From Chara braunii (Eukaryota > Streptophyta > Charophyceae > Charales > Characeae), in NCBI GenBank assembly GCA_003427395.1, contig BFEA01000324.1, forward strand, positions 304,297-353,759: 49,463 bases of DNA. Reading direction: 5' to 3'. Numbering within the stretch: position 1 is the stretch's first letter; each line of letters starts with the position of its first letter. The position numbers and the translations under genes are program-made. Below the pieces are notes generated by a model that was given only the letters and a program-made list of their open reading frames with translations, made no database searches and was not told the DNA's origin. Shown here one piece after another: positions 12,495 through 27,338 of this stretch.

Positions 12495-15400
12495 AAGCAT
12501 GTCTGGGGTTCAAGGGGTTACAGACAGGGTTTAACTATTGCAATTATACACAGTTTTTTTTTTCCCATCAACTTCGCACGCCCTGAAAGAAAGGACCTCC
12601 CTCCACTACTCACCAAGCGCATGAAATGGCGTGTGTCTCCAGCGAGAAGCTGGAAACATACAGTCCCCATTTTCTTGTCTTGCTTCACATTGGTGGTTGG
12701 TGGAGCGAGGCCCAAAGCTACTATGCCAGTATCTTTTTTAATATTTCCAGAAATATTGATTTTTTTACACCCTGGAAGATAGGTTGTCCAGCTGGCCATC
12801 TATTGATTTTTTTACACCCTGGAAGATAGGTTGTCCAGCTGGCCATCTATTGATTTTTTTACACCCTGGAAGATAGGTTGTCCAGCTGGCCATCTGGTCC
12901 AAATGTCTGGATGTGGAACAAGAGAGCCCAGTGTTTGCCAAACATGTGGCCCAGCAACATAGGAGCAAAATCAAAAGGAACCCTTTGGAAAGTGGAAAGA
13001 CGATATGCGTCATTCAAGAAGCAATGGCGGCTCTTCCAGATCAAACAACTGTGGCTGTTCTGCAACAGGCGGATGGGGGAATGATGGGGAGGGAAAACGT
13101 AGCCAAGCGTTCATGCCAAATCACCCCGTACATGCGTTCCGTTCCTTCAGGTTTGGCAGTGGATGTCAATCAGTCTTTTTCTTTCCCTTCTTTCCTTCTT
13201 TTTTTTCTTCCCTCGTTGATTATCCGAAGTAAGGCAATGAGCTTGTGCTAAGAGACAAGGGAACATTCAAGCTGCACACAGAAATGAAATGAGCGGCAGG
13301 TTGGAAATAAGCTTGTGACGATGTACACGACTTACCCATGAGCGATGCTGGTCCGACCCCTGGAATGAGACCTTCCAATCGAGAGACTTCTGCCAATGCA
13401 GAATTATACTTCAGCAGTGATTCTAACTCAGTCACCACTCTTCTCACATCCCTGCATTCGCATCCAGGGAACAGAAATACGGTCACAAAATCGATCAATC
13501 AGTCGGTTAATCACATTATCCCACTCGCCGCCCAACAATAGAATCTTAAGCTGGAGGGCACAGTGGAGGCCCAGGGGAAGAGGGTGATTAACATGAAGTC
13601 AACTTCCCATCCACACAGGTGCTCTAAGTTGTTTCTGTCAAATTAACACGCTTGCGATACCATATTTTCCCAAAGCCGACGTGAAGACTACCATCCAGCA
13701 ACATAGGGACATAGCACTTCCTTCAAATGATACGGGGCGGGACAGAGCGGACAATAGAGAAGTCGGTGTGAAAGTGATGGAGGAACAACTGGAAAAAAAA
13801 ACATCCTAACACCATTAATGGTGTTCATAAATACTCACTTGACTCTTGTTCTCGCCTTCAGAATCTCGAGAGCTCGAGATATGTGTCCCTCAAGCCTTTG
13901 CCTTGCCTTGGACTGGAACAGATCCAAAGCCACCTGCATGGAAAAGGTTCATGTACGAAATTAGACCATTCATGAGTCATTGATAGACGATGCAGGCAGG
14001 AGAGTGACAGCAAGTCAAGACACATACTTGCCCAGAGAACGTGAGCCAAACTACACGAAAGAGTCCATTTACTAACATCAGACGTCATATGGATAGATGA
14101 CGCTGAAACAAGATCAAGTGCACGCCTCTGCCAAAAATCAAGACCCATATCTGCATATAAACAATACCGATGGGATAACGGAAGACAAGTGAAAGGTGAC
14201 AAAAATGGTGATAAACATATGAGCATTCAGATTCACCTTCTTGTCTGTCTATCATTTCCTCTTCGAATTTTTCTGGCGTTCAGACTGTCGCAGTGGCCAG
14301 AGACCAAACGGCAATGGAACACATAGCAAAAGCACTGCGGAGAGATGCCATCCCTGTCTCATCCGCATCCATCCTTTTTCACGTCACCTGCCGACTGTGG
14401 CCAGGACCACCTCCATCCTTTTACCCCTTGCGACGACTGTGGACAGGCCTAAAAATAGCATTCACCACCGTCCGTCACACTATGAGAGCTGACCATGCCC
14501 GAAGCCATGGTAATATTCTTTCTGTCAGATTACTTCGAAGAAAGTAAGAGATTTTTTTTTTTTTGTAATTGAATTCTTGTCATGGCAAAAAATACATTCC
14601 TTTCCATTCTGATAACACAAACCATATTCAAATAAGTTATATCACACCATCATCTATAAACTGCAAAAGCTGAGGAAAAAGAAGGAATATATATTACATA
14701 GAAGGGCTAGCAAAGTCTGAACAGAAATAAGCAGAGGTTAGTATATCCGGTCCTACACAAGCGTAATGCTTCCACATGCCACCAGAGTATACCAACGAAT
14801 GCACCTGCGAGCCTGTGACAGAATACTGAGCACTCTCACCAATGAATCAGAAGGGTGGCCCACGGTAAAGGAGTTTCCTTTCAAAAAGTGGAGGGGGATA
14901 GAATGAACAAAGAAGAGCACCGCGTTCTCTCGTCATTTATTGGGGCCCTTACCTCGTCCGTCAGCTTCAACCTCAACTGCTCTTCCCTGAGCATCCTCAA
15001 GTTCTCCACGTCTGGCTCTGGCAGCCACAGAAACGCCAGACGGACAGCTTCACATCTTCAGCTAAACCAATCATGCCCCCAAGTTCAGATTTCCGCAACA
15101 CGGTGTTTTTATTTTTCTATTGTTTCAAATTCCTTAACCAATCCTACCCAACCACACATCACAGGACCAAGTTCAATTCTACACACCCAAGATCATGGAG
15201 AGGATGATCAAGGCAAAGAAAGGAACGACAAGTAGCTCAGTACATATCAGATGCTCCTACAGTACAGCAATAGCAATAGCAATAGCAAGGTAAGCAATTG
15301 GAAGTCGTACGATAATTTTATAGGTTCTGTGACACATGGAACTACGAAAAAAATGCAATTTGAAAATAGTCTCAATGGCACCTTATGTAATTTAAATTAA

Positions 15401-16935
15401 ACAGAAAAGGAAGATTTTTAAACGTGCAAAATAGACTCCGTTTTCATTACAAAAACGTGTTACGCCAAGATGGCAAACGGCAACGTTTTTCTTTAGAGAT
15501 CACTCTCTAAGGTGGCCGTCCCGCCCAAAGAACCAAAACAGATGTTGAAATAAAACAGGATTTCCTCCTCCTGCACAATAGAAGAAAGTGATTTTAAAAT
15601 GTCCAACAGTTAAAACTTAATAGCATAGTAATAGGCTATAGCACCTGCTAATACTGGAAGTGACAAGATGTAGGAGTAGTGTCAAAGAAAGAAGGAGAGG
15701 GAATTTCCTGAATCTACTACACCATCCTACTAAGGGGAAGACCTTGTGCGTTACAGTGTTACTCCCTTGCATCAACTTTCAAATTACCAGTGGCAAGTCA
15801 TAACCGGGGCATAATATCCCCAAACACAAGGAACAATCATGGCGCTCACTGAAAGCTTTTCCTTGCGTTTTTCAATAGAACTGCTGCACACAATCCCAGC
15901 TCAGTGCAGCAGTTCTGCAGTGACCACACAGTGGCGACGGCATCGTTTCATGGCAACAGAAAACAGCTAGCAGTGGTAAATGAAGAATTCATCACACTAC
16001 TAATCTACTACCAGATAAGCTGGCACGAATTTCTCAACCACAGCAGTAAAACGACCTAGGTTCATCTTCATGGCAACACAGAACCCTGTCTGCAAGTTGC
16101 ATACATCATGGGAGCACACCCACAGAGAGATATCCACCACTATCTTTACGTTGCTCGACCTATCAACACTCTCCCTTCAAGCTATAAGCAGACAAATCAG
16201 GCATAAAATAATAAACCTCTCCGGCGCTCGCCAATGGGCTCTTCACTGAACAGTCAGCGAGTTTAACAGAAGTCCGCGGTCATGAACAAAAGATATGGAC
16301 AGGTGCCAACCTTGACACCTGGCAAAACAGGCGCGCATACATTGCAACAGGTCGACCACGTACAGTCATCTGGCCTCATTGAAGTGAGAGATTCACAACC
16401 TTGTTCATAGGGACTTCGCGAAGGGCAAAAGGCAACGCAGACCTCACACCAGAGGCCCTACAACACAGAACATGAACCCAGCATCGCCCCACCCAGAAAC
16501 CACTCAACCAGTCCTTTTTTCGCATCTGGCAATCTACTTTGCTGTGTCCTGAGTGTCATTTACACATCTTCCCAAATCTCGGCTAACATCAAACGCGCAA
16601 CGTCATGTCGACATTAGAAGTAGACTACTACTAGCAAACCCCGCGGCAACTCAAAGACTGAGCAGCCCAGGGGCATAACGCCCATAACCCAGTGCCAAAG
16701 AAGGGGAGTTTCCCTTGCCCCAAACTCCCCAGTCAACAGGACGACAAGTATATCACTCCAGCTACTCGTCAATTCACTTCATGAAGGTGGTGTATAGCGT
16801 GACACGTGCCCAGTGCTGGAAGGTGAAAAAGAGAAAGTGACATAAGCTTCAAATGGAAGACCCAGTAAACAGCGGCAGTAACTCTTAACTGTGAACTTTA
16901 GGGTAGTTATAAAATCTGTCCTTCGGGACATCCGT

Positions 16936-16967
<32 letters not shown>

Positions 16968-17007
16968 GGCCCCTGCACAAGGATGACACACTTGAATAGA
17001 GAAATGG

Positions 17008-17038
<31 letters not shown>

Positions 17039-20000
17039 CTGGCTATATGCAGCTGGAACACTCGGAATTCTTACATACACTACCGAGATATACGCGGCAG
17101 AAAGAGCACTCGAGTGGTGTATATTTTATACATCATATGTGCACCAAGAAGCCTTTGTTGGCTCACTCAAGAGTTGAGGCTCCGGGGATAAGGTAAGGTA
17201 CTGACCTGCATCAACTTCATCAAGTTTGACAGTGAACAATCGTGTAGCATTATCTCGGATAGCAACTTCAACCTGAAACACCACAAATGAGTAAAACACA
17301 TCAGAAGCAGGGTTCAAGAAACAAAGATTATAAACATGTTAAGCCAACCGCATAACTGTGCACTCATTGAGTGCCAACGCAAAGGACCAGAAGTATATAA
17401 AAAGGATTCAAGACCAGTATGAGCTGCGAACGTTGTCATAAGCGGGACCAGAGTATTCCCACTCATAGATTAGTAAATGATCGCCATAACCTGAACCCCC
17501 CAAACAATCAACCAGACCCAACACAAGATTGAAAATTTGGCTGGCATAAACCTTTGTTGTACCCCACACATAGCTCAGGGAAAAGACCACAAAAAGTGAG
17601 TTTGAAGATGGAAGCAAGGCTACAGTTCGGCTAATAAGCGTAAACCCTCTGTGCATACCACACATATCAGCTCAAGCAAAAGACAGCACAAAATTAAGCG
17701 GGAGCTTAACGGAGCAAGTGAAATATCGTCGCCACTTTAAATGTTATTTAAACTTATTTTACTTTTCGCGAGGTGGAGCCCGGGCTTTGCCCCTGCTTCT
17801 CAACCAAAGGTGCAGACCTCGCGGCCCGTTCTATCCAAACGAAAAAAAACAGACATTGTCAGGTGGGGAGTTTAGCAGGGGTGGCACATCCGTTAGAAGA
17901 TAACGCAGGTGTCCTACGATGAGCTCAACGAGGACAGAAATCTCGTGTGGAGCAAAAGGCGAAGAGATCATTTAATTTTGATTTCCAGTGCTACTACAAA
18001 CTGCGAAAGCATGGCCTATCTATCCTTCACCATTTCAGGAATTCCTCAAGCTAGAGGTATCAGAAAAGGCACCATTAAGATAACTGGCTTGAGGCAGCCA
18101 GCCAAGCGTTCATAGCAATGTTGCTTTTTTACCCTTCAATGCCACGGCTCGTCCTATCATTATGAAGCAAAATTCACCAAGGGTTGGATTGTTTGGTTTA
18201 GACCATCATGAGACGGGTTAGGTTTACCCAAGCAGATGCACTACCAGACTGTGCACCCTGCTGATGCACCCCAAGGAGGTACGGAACTTTGGGCTCCTTT
18301 AGTACGGCCTCTACGCAATGAATTTGAAGGTCGACACAAGGCTTTGATCACCCCCACCCCAACCCCCAACCCCCAAGATAGCACCAAAAATGGTTTCAGA
18401 GCTGGAAGCGAAGTTTAATTAACAAGCCTATTCAGAGAAAAGATGCCCCCTGGCCACACTCTCCAACACAGACCATAGTAAGGAGGTTTCTTTTGCCTTA
18501 CTTCCAGCGGCAGGTGACCGCACCGACACAGATTTGTGAAGGAAGAGACAACAGAAGAAAACCGATCCCCTCTGTACCTACCTGCCTGCTGGCTGAACAG
18601 TATGCACATAAGCCTGCTGATAAACAGAGCCGGCCAATGGTTACAGTAAGGTGAAGCGGACAGGAGAGATGGTTACTGAAAGGCCCAGAAATCGGGGGGG
18701 TTCGCCGCATCACGACAAAGCAATGTCGTCAAATTTCCCAAACAGACAATGCAGGCTCATACTACAAACATCAAAAAAACAAACAGGCCAAAAAAAAGGT
18801 GGGGAAAAAAAAAAACCTCAAAAGCCCTATAAAACCCTATTCGGAGGAACTTTCAGAGTTCGCCAAACTTTTCTCTGAATTCGGTGTTTTTGCCAACTTT
18901 TTCGTTACTGGTCCAAATACGCCGAAAGACTCGAAACTGAATACAAATATATATACCCTAAAGCACACACATATCACACCAAAAAAAAAAAACAAGAAAA
19001 AAAGCACAAATTCAGGGAAACATCAAATATGGCAGTTTTGGTGAAAAATTCGCTGAAAATGACACCACATCACCTATCAACTATTAATGAAGATGAACCT
19101 CACAACCTACATTACACAGACTGCTCCTCTCATGCACTCACACTCACGGCTCATCGTCCCTGCCAGACTTGCGGGGGAAAGGAAGAAAGACAGGGGCATA
19201 TCATCCCTCAGGAGCGTGACTTACCTGGGCATCTGAGACCTTGAACACACGCTTCCAAGGCAGAAGGAACTTAGAAGCGTCCCCGAAAACAAGTGTTGAC
19301 ACATAAACCAGCTTTTGAAATGCCTGCACTCACTCACACAGGGAATGCCAAATGAAGTCAATGAAAAGAATACTGCTTTCTTAGCGATCTGCAATTCCTT
19401 TCCAGATTGAAATAGGGACACAGTCTCCTTTTCGTGTGTGTGGCACACTATTCTTTCGTCTTTTACTAAAGAGAATACCGTGGCCTGGTCACACAGAGTA
19501 GTTTACCTCAATTTTTGAAGGCTCGCCACTCCGACAGCGAGCCATTCATTAAAAAAAAAACAGAGGAACACACAAAAAGAAGGGACACAGTTGGCCAAAT
19601 TTTGTCAGTTATCACGACGATGAGACCATCGGGCATCCGCCTCCCTGTGACTGATCCCCGCAATGAGACTTTGCAAGAGCGGCAGATGACATCATAAATT
19701 TGCACCACATGGTTCCTCCAAGTGGCTCATTGGCCCAGATCTAATTCAAAAGTTTTACAGCAAGGAGGTGGACATGAACCTGACCGGTCACGGCGATCCG
19801 ATGCAAGCAATCAGTCGAAGGCTGAAAGATGCATCATCAATCAATGGATAATGGATCTGCAAAGGTTAACAGCGTACCTTTTGCCTAATGGGTCAGCGAG
19901 TAAACTGATACAGCAAGCTTAAACCCTTAGGTGTAGGCGTAATGAAATTGTAGATAGTTGTATCAATTTGACCCGAAACCGGGTGATCTAGCCATGAGCA

Positions 20001-23000
20001 GGTTGAAGAGAGTCCTAACGGGCCTTGGAGGACCGAACCCACGTATGTGGCAAAATACGGGAATGACTTGTGGCTAGGGGTAAATAAAGAAAGAGTAAGA
20101 ATCAATCGTCCGAGTATTGATTCTTCAGCGTATTTTACGCTTCATGCCTTTTGCCCCATAGGCACATGAGCGCTTATAGAAAAACTGGCTCATAACGGTT
20201 GAACCGTTAGTTCTTATTTACACAAAAGTTTCTGGAACTTGGTCGAATCATGAAGGTAGTCTCTTATTATGGGGTTGGATCCTGAGTCTTTATGGTTTTG
20301 TCTATTGTTTTCGAACTCACAACGAAGTTGCCTTGACTGGTGCCCCTCGTATCATTCACAAATGGATTGCTTTATTTTTCTCTGTTTTTTTTATGTTTAA
20401 CCTCCAATCCTTTTCTTTGAATTTCCTTTTTAAGCGCACTGATTCGGGAAAATAATTCAACCCTGTACTACAAGACCCCGTATTGGCTATACATCCTAGA
20501 TGGCACGCAAAGGGGTGAGAGAACAACAGACGAATGGAAGTAACACCCCTGTGCATTATAAAGAAGATCATCCATTCTGTGGAAACTGGCTCCTTATTCC
20601 TGCGAATGTCTTGATGCTCCTATCCAGCGTGTAAACCTCTCACATGTCAACCTCTCTGCCGCTGTCCTATCCCTTTTTTTCACCCGGATAATACTTGGGA
20701 AATTTCCATACAGCACTGGCCTAACACAATGCTTCACCACATATAAAACTGGCGAGGGGCTGAAGGTGGGGTGAGGGCGAGGTGGGGAGTACGGGGTGAC
20801 GGAGGGAGGGCATCTCAATAAACACATGCTAGATGGCAATCGCACACTCGTTTTTATCTAAATAGCTGGCTTTAACACAGACGTCACCATTGTTGCAGTC
20901 TTTCTCCAAATCAAACTTTTCTCGAACTAGAAGGGAAAAAAAAACAAAAAACAAAGAAATGTTTTTTCCCAAAATCGAGCTTTTCTCGAAATCAAGCTTT
21001 GATCGAAACTTGTCAAATGCAATTCTCTATCTCGTATTTCTTCCAATTTTCTGGCATGCTACTACTTCATTCACAATTGGAGTACAATGAAGAACGATGT
21101 CATAGTTTGATTGCTGAGCTGCCGATCCATGACGACCACATTTGCACATTGGCTCCAGTTGAAATCCATGCAACAACAAAATGAGCCAATCCACACACAA
21201 TTTACTTTCCCCTTTCCTGCCAGCCACCATTTTGATTTCTTAAACTCCATCAACATTTCCAACTAGGTCCCTTCTTCCTTACTAATAAATATTTCCCCCA
21301 AAACCCTTACCCTCCGTTCTTCTATAGCCGTATCTTTGTCACCAGTCTCAAGCCGTTGTCTAAAGATCCGCCTTCCGATCTGCACACACACTCACACAGA
21401 CAGAGACATTCCTGGAGTTATATAACAGCTACTTCCCAAGAACAGAGTAAATGAAGTCAAACACATTAAACACATTTAACAGCAAACAACGAGCTACTCA
21501 TCCATCCATCACCTCAGCAAATAACATTAGTTAAGGTCCCTTGAGACCAAGATATCATTCTAACGGGCAGAATAACACTCAAAACTTCACACCGAACCCC
21601 AGGTTCCTTCCTGCTACCCATCTAGCCCCCCATTTCCACATTATAACCCCCCATTCACTTTCCCACACAGTGACCTCACAAAGCATGCACACACTCATGT
21701 GCACACGCACAAAAAAGGATGACGAAAGAAAGCACTTGCATCGGCACATTCACAAGCTGCACAGACAGTAAGACCATCCACACAAAACTAGGATTGAACA
21801 GGGGACGGTCCACAGAAAACGAGATTCGAAAGGGGGGATGGAAAGTACAAATTACTATCGGTTGCTTACAGCCAGTACTAGCTCAGGCCTTGCCATGAGA
21901 AGAGTCAGCAGCTCCCACATAGCAACCCCATATACTAAAACGGCGTGCCAGCTACGATCCATTAGACCCCCTACCGTTTTCACCCGAATAGAACGCCTGG
22001 TAATCATTGCCATATCTGGGCTGAAAGTTGTGCCAAATACAGCTATAATGACCGGGCGTTATAATCGGGTTATATTCGGGTGAAGACGGTAGTCTCCATA
22101 GAATAGAGAGAAGGCTGCACCACACGGCAAAGATAGTGCCAGGTTGGTGGTTTGTTCACTTCACAGAGTCTGCCTGACCTCCACTGGCCACGGGAATCTT
22201 GCAGAAAATAGCACAACATTAATTACTCCTACATTCCCAGCCGGCTCATGCGCTTCCCGCAGTTATAGTTCACCAGACCAAACAGCACCTGCTCACAGTG
22301 ACAAAGTTGTGGTGAGTAGCTCAAAATGGTGCCACGGCCTCATGATCCGGAACACGGATTTTGTGAACGAGTTGTCAAAGGCTCGAGCTACACATCGGTA
22401 TGATTAGGGCATAACCACTTCAGTCAGCAGGCTGCAAAAAAAAGCCAATATGGCAAATACCATATTAACAAAAAGTCATGCTCGCTAGCCCTCAGACAGC
22501 CTTTGGCAGGCAGAGCAACGCCCAAAGAAAAAAAAAACGTTCACTGCATCAGGCTAGTGAGCCAACCCCTCCCCACTCCCCAGCCAACCACTGCCTCCCA
22601 AGTAATCAAATGGCATATACCTCCATATGTACAGAAGACGCATCTGGATCTTGCAAGCCTAGAGCATTCTTAAACTGGAAAATTTTGTCTGCCTCATCAC
22701 CCTTCAAGTCTTCATTGCCTGGAGGGATAGCAGCTGTCACAAACCTGAATCCACCCACCCCCAACCCAATGCACACATGCACAACATGCATGCACACACC
22801 CACAACCACACACACACACGCATGTGTGCACACATCCGCCCACCCACCCGTCAGCCACAAAGGCAAGACAAATCCATCAGCATCATCAGTACCAACAACA
22901 TGGAATTTGCCGCCTACTCCAGCAAGCAAGCACACAAGCAAGGCAAGCATGTATCTCCAGTATGATCCAACCTGTCCTGTACCGCTATTTTCCAAATTGC

Positions 23001-26000
23001 ATGGAAATGTGGAGCACCTGCTTGACAACATTACTTAAGATGCACCACATCCAACATCTCCTCATTAGCTGAAACATAAAAAACTGACACCTGCCAACGT
23101 CAGAGGATGTGCGTTCTTCCCCCTCCCCTGCAATCCCCACACTGGCCCCACCACCCAGGCGTTCTTCCCCCTCCCCTGCCATCCCCATGCTGCCCTGCCA
23201 CCCAGCCCCCAACCATCTGTTCCTCTCTTTTCCCAGGCTCCCACAGGTCAGGAAAGGCATTCCCGCTGGTAAACAAGGAGACAAAATCTACAGCGAATAA
23301 CATAGGTGTTTTTAATTGTATTGAAAGGATAACTCGGCCTTCGGCCGCCTGTTGCAGTACTACTTGCTACCTTTTTCAAGGCAGACTGGACAAGTGAGGG
23401 GATATCGATCCCTCGATTTCATGGTCGCATCTGCAAACGAGAATCTGGAACCCAGATACTTAGCTCCCCTCCATTGATCAAAGGTTTCGCAAAAAGGCTT
23501 GCAGGTGAAAATGTTTACGGAACAAAAGGTTATGGAAATTGACCACAATTGCCAGACATAACTGTCATTAGGTCAAAGTGCAGAGTCCACCCAAAGAACC
23601 TCCTCTTTGTCGACATCTACAACCAAGAATCTCTCCAATTTCTGTTACTTCCCTAGGATCTCCCCACTCCCAACCTCACCTTCCGGCATGTTATGTGCTG
23701 CAGAAACACAAGCAACGTGGCGACCCACAGAGGACCGTCCTCACATCTCCCTATTCCAAACCTCACCTTCTGGCACGTTCTGTATTGCAGAAACATAAGC
23801 ACTGTGGTTACCCGCAGAGGCGAATCCTCAATCCCCTCCTCCTCCCCCCCCCCCCAAAACCCCAAAGGTTGCCACTCAGATTCAGAATGACAAGAACTAG
23901 TCCTAGAAAGCCCGCACGACAGCCACAGCAGCCCATAGGAAGTGACAAAAGGTATAATTACCGATCATACAGGCTCTTCAATTCAGCACTGAAGCGCTCA
24001 TCCTGAGGATTCACACCATACCTGCAGTCCACCAAACAATCCAAAAAATGGCAGTTCCATGAGCTTTCACCCAATAAGACTACTGAGTCTGCAGCTAGAA
24101 AAGAGGACAGCTGGACAGGAGGGGTTGAAGGGACAGAAGCAAGAGCAGCAGCAACAACGGGGGCCTGCTAATTAAATCACGGTTGGGTACTTTGGCTTTA
24201 ACGGAGTTAGACTATGTGTTAACCCCGTCCAAAGGCAGACAAGGTTCACACCATCCCTCTAGGCCTACACCAGTTTCTGTAGATGAGAAAAAGAACTAAG
24301 ACTGCCAGGTGGGCCATCCAACAACAACCAACTGCAAAATTGAAGTCCCCCATAACCATGCTCGTCATAAAAATGGGGTGGTTTAAGACTGCCGCATACG
24401 AAACAAGCCCAGGAAGGGAACCCCCTTTATACCACATCAATAAACAGATGTATCATCAAACATCAATAACAGATGTATGATAACCTCATATCATGCAAAC
24501 AACTTTACATACCTGCACTGCGTCCAGTGCAGAAATTGATTCAACCCCGTTCCATTACAATTTCGCACAACAATTATCTTTCTGTACCCCGTGCCATCCT
24601 TGCGATAGACACATGTGCATCCTCCCCTCCTCCATACCAAAGCATGCTGAATGACCCAAGGATGGACCAAAGCACAGGCCAAAGCAGAGTTCATCCGCAT
24701 TAACTTCAGGGTAAACTCCCACTCGATTCGTTTCACACTGCTACTTGGCTGTCATCTTGCTTCTTTGCTTAGTGAGCTTCCACCGGCCCTCACTAGGGGG
24801 CAGGGAGAAATGGGGAGGAGGTGCCAGGGATGAAGTATCATGCTAGCCAGAGCTACATCGGCGAAGCCAGGGCAAGTGGACGGTATATACCACGCTATCT
24901 GAGCACTTCAAAACTGCGGAAAAGGACAGCACGGGAAAGGGGGGGAAATGGAGCAGGGGAGGTGCCAGAGAGATCTTGTAAACATGCTAACCAAAGATAC
25001 ATCTGCAAAGCCAGGCCGCGTGGACAACAGTACGTACAACCATATCAAACCCTTTTGCACCTAGGAAAGGTCTTAAACGACTGCGGGACAGAAGAAAGAA
25101 GACTGTTTTTGACATGCCCTGCCCACCCTGCACGTAGGAAGAAGACTGGGGGGGCGGGGGCGGGGGCGGGGGCCGGGGGGGAGGCGAGGAAGAAGTACAC
25201 AGCACCAACAATGGCAGCATCAGTAGGTGGATGCAGCCGGCAGGCACAGCAGACAGTGAATTGTTGCTATATCTCAAGCACATGGGTTACAGGAGACAGA
25301 AACAACAAGACACAACTACAATACATGGATGATTCCTTGCTTTGCAGGAGACTGGTTGCAGGCAGGCAGGCAAATCCGAGGCTGTCGGCTTTTGAGTTTA
25401 ATTCATGCATTAATGAGCCATCAGCATCCCAATGGCTTTTGAATGGGAGGGGACCACGGAATCCCAACCACGGTGCTGCGATAATAGAATGCCAATCTCA
25501 GATTACAGCGGCAAATCAATGGGGAAGAGCCAAGGAAATCATCCAATGCTCTTATATCCCCGTCGTCAAAATCAGTTCAACCAACCACGGTGCTGCGATA
25601 ATAGAATGCCAATCTCAGATTACAGAGGCAAATCAATGGGTTAAGAGCCAAGGAAATCATCCAATGCTCTTATGTCTCCGTCGTCAAAAAATTTATGTAT
25701 TTTCCTTTTCTCCATGTTTATTTATATATGTTTTCTTAACTTTTTTCCCTTTCTTCATGTTTATTTGTCTATGTATTTTCCTTGTCACCATGCTTCTCTC
25801 TCTATGCACTTTCCTTTTCTCCATCCTTATTTACTAACTCTGGACAGCGAAGTGCACGCTCTGCAACCGCTTTGCAATGTTCAGCAAAATTACTCCAAAG
25901 CACAACTAAAAAGCAGTCATCTATCTTCAGCAAAATTAATCCAGACTTCCAAAGCACAATTAAAAAGCAGTCATCGTAGAGGTGGCATCTATCTTCAGCA

Positions 26001-27148
26001 AAATTAATCCAGACTTCCAAAGCACAATTAAAAAGCAGTCATCGTAGAGGTGGTACCCTTCTTCATGATGAGTTTAAAATTGCAGCAGCGGCACTACCGT
26101 CTTCACCCGAATAGAACGCCCGGTCATTATCGCTGCATCTGGACCGAAAGGTGTGCCCAATACGGCTATAATGACCGGGCGTTCTTTTCGGGTGAAGACG
26201 GTAGTGATAGTAATGGCGGAAATAGTACAAGTAAATGGTGGTGGTGATAGGGACAGGGAGCAAGGACAGAGACTACTTCCCTGCCTTTAAACAGGACTAG
26301 CACTAGCAATGTGTGGTCCTCGTGATAGCAAGGACGGAGACCTCCCTGCCTCCAGCAAACCAACAAAAGACTACTTCATCGCCGTCCAAAACCTTGTACA
26401 CTCCACTCTTTGATCCTTGTCTGGTAGGGTAAGGTTGGCACTCATATTGCGAAAGATGCTGTGCCAAGGGAGGGAAGGTACTCCTTTCAACACATCGGTA
26501 CAGATCATGCAACTGACCTTTCACAGTCCTTTGACAGCACGGGACGGTCATTGCCCAATGCCATCATCATCATCATCATCATCATCATATCATTGTCATG
26601 ATCATCGTTGTATATTCTCGTTCATTACCATCGATCATCATTACTGCATTGTGGTGTTTTACGTAAGTATACTATCAATATTGTATGTATGTATCACAGT
26701 ATGCGGTATTGTATGCTTGTTCGCATAGATAATGCACCTGACCGTCAGCCCCTTCTTTATCAGAGCCGGATGGTCATTTTCTAGTATCATCATCATCGGC
26801 ATCGCATCGTCACCATCGTCGTTATCGTCATGACCACCACCATCATGATCACCGTATGTATTTCTGATTGTACATTGTTATGCGCCCATAATTGTACTAC
26901 TGATCATCATTCTTCGACGTATCTATGTATATATGTATGTGTGGATGGTATGTATGCATGAATGGATGCATGGATGCATGGATCCCGGTTTGCTTAAGCG
27001 CCCCAGTACACGCTAATAGCAATTTACTAAGCGCATGCGTATTGCACCTGTGTGCAAGGTCACTTTCGTCAATGAGATTTGAAACGGCGAAAAGGGCTTC
27101 ATCAGCTGAAAAGATAGTATCAGTTAACCACGTCTCCTGTAAGACGCA

Positions 27149-27236
<88 letters not shown>

Positions 27237-27301
27237 NNNNNNNNNNNNNNNNNNNNNNNNNNNNNNNNNNNTGTGTGTGTGTGTGCGTGCGTGTCTGTGT
27301 G

Positions 27302-27338
<37 letters not shown>

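Noticed and set aside
16918-17038. A functional U6 gene
   Set aside because: It has an A tail instead of a T terminator, no upstream U6 promoter elements, and substitutions in the 3' part.
19865-20082. Plastid 23S rRNA
   Set aside because: The ccmF fragment next to it points to the mitochondrion; plastid genomes lack ccmF.
21364-21381. CTTCCGATCT, resembling the end of an Illumina adapter
   Set aside because: It is TIC110 exon 4 read on the other strand (IGRRIFRQR), with splice sites in place.
22478-23038. A 186-codon plus-strand ORF
   Set aside because: It lies opposite TIC110 exon 3 and over intron 2; it is rich in Thr/His/Pro from CA-rich DNA and resembles no family.
24821-25837. A 338-codon plus-strand ORF
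   Set aside because: It runs through intron 1 tandem duplications and a G-rich tract; the protein is repetitive and low in family-like features.
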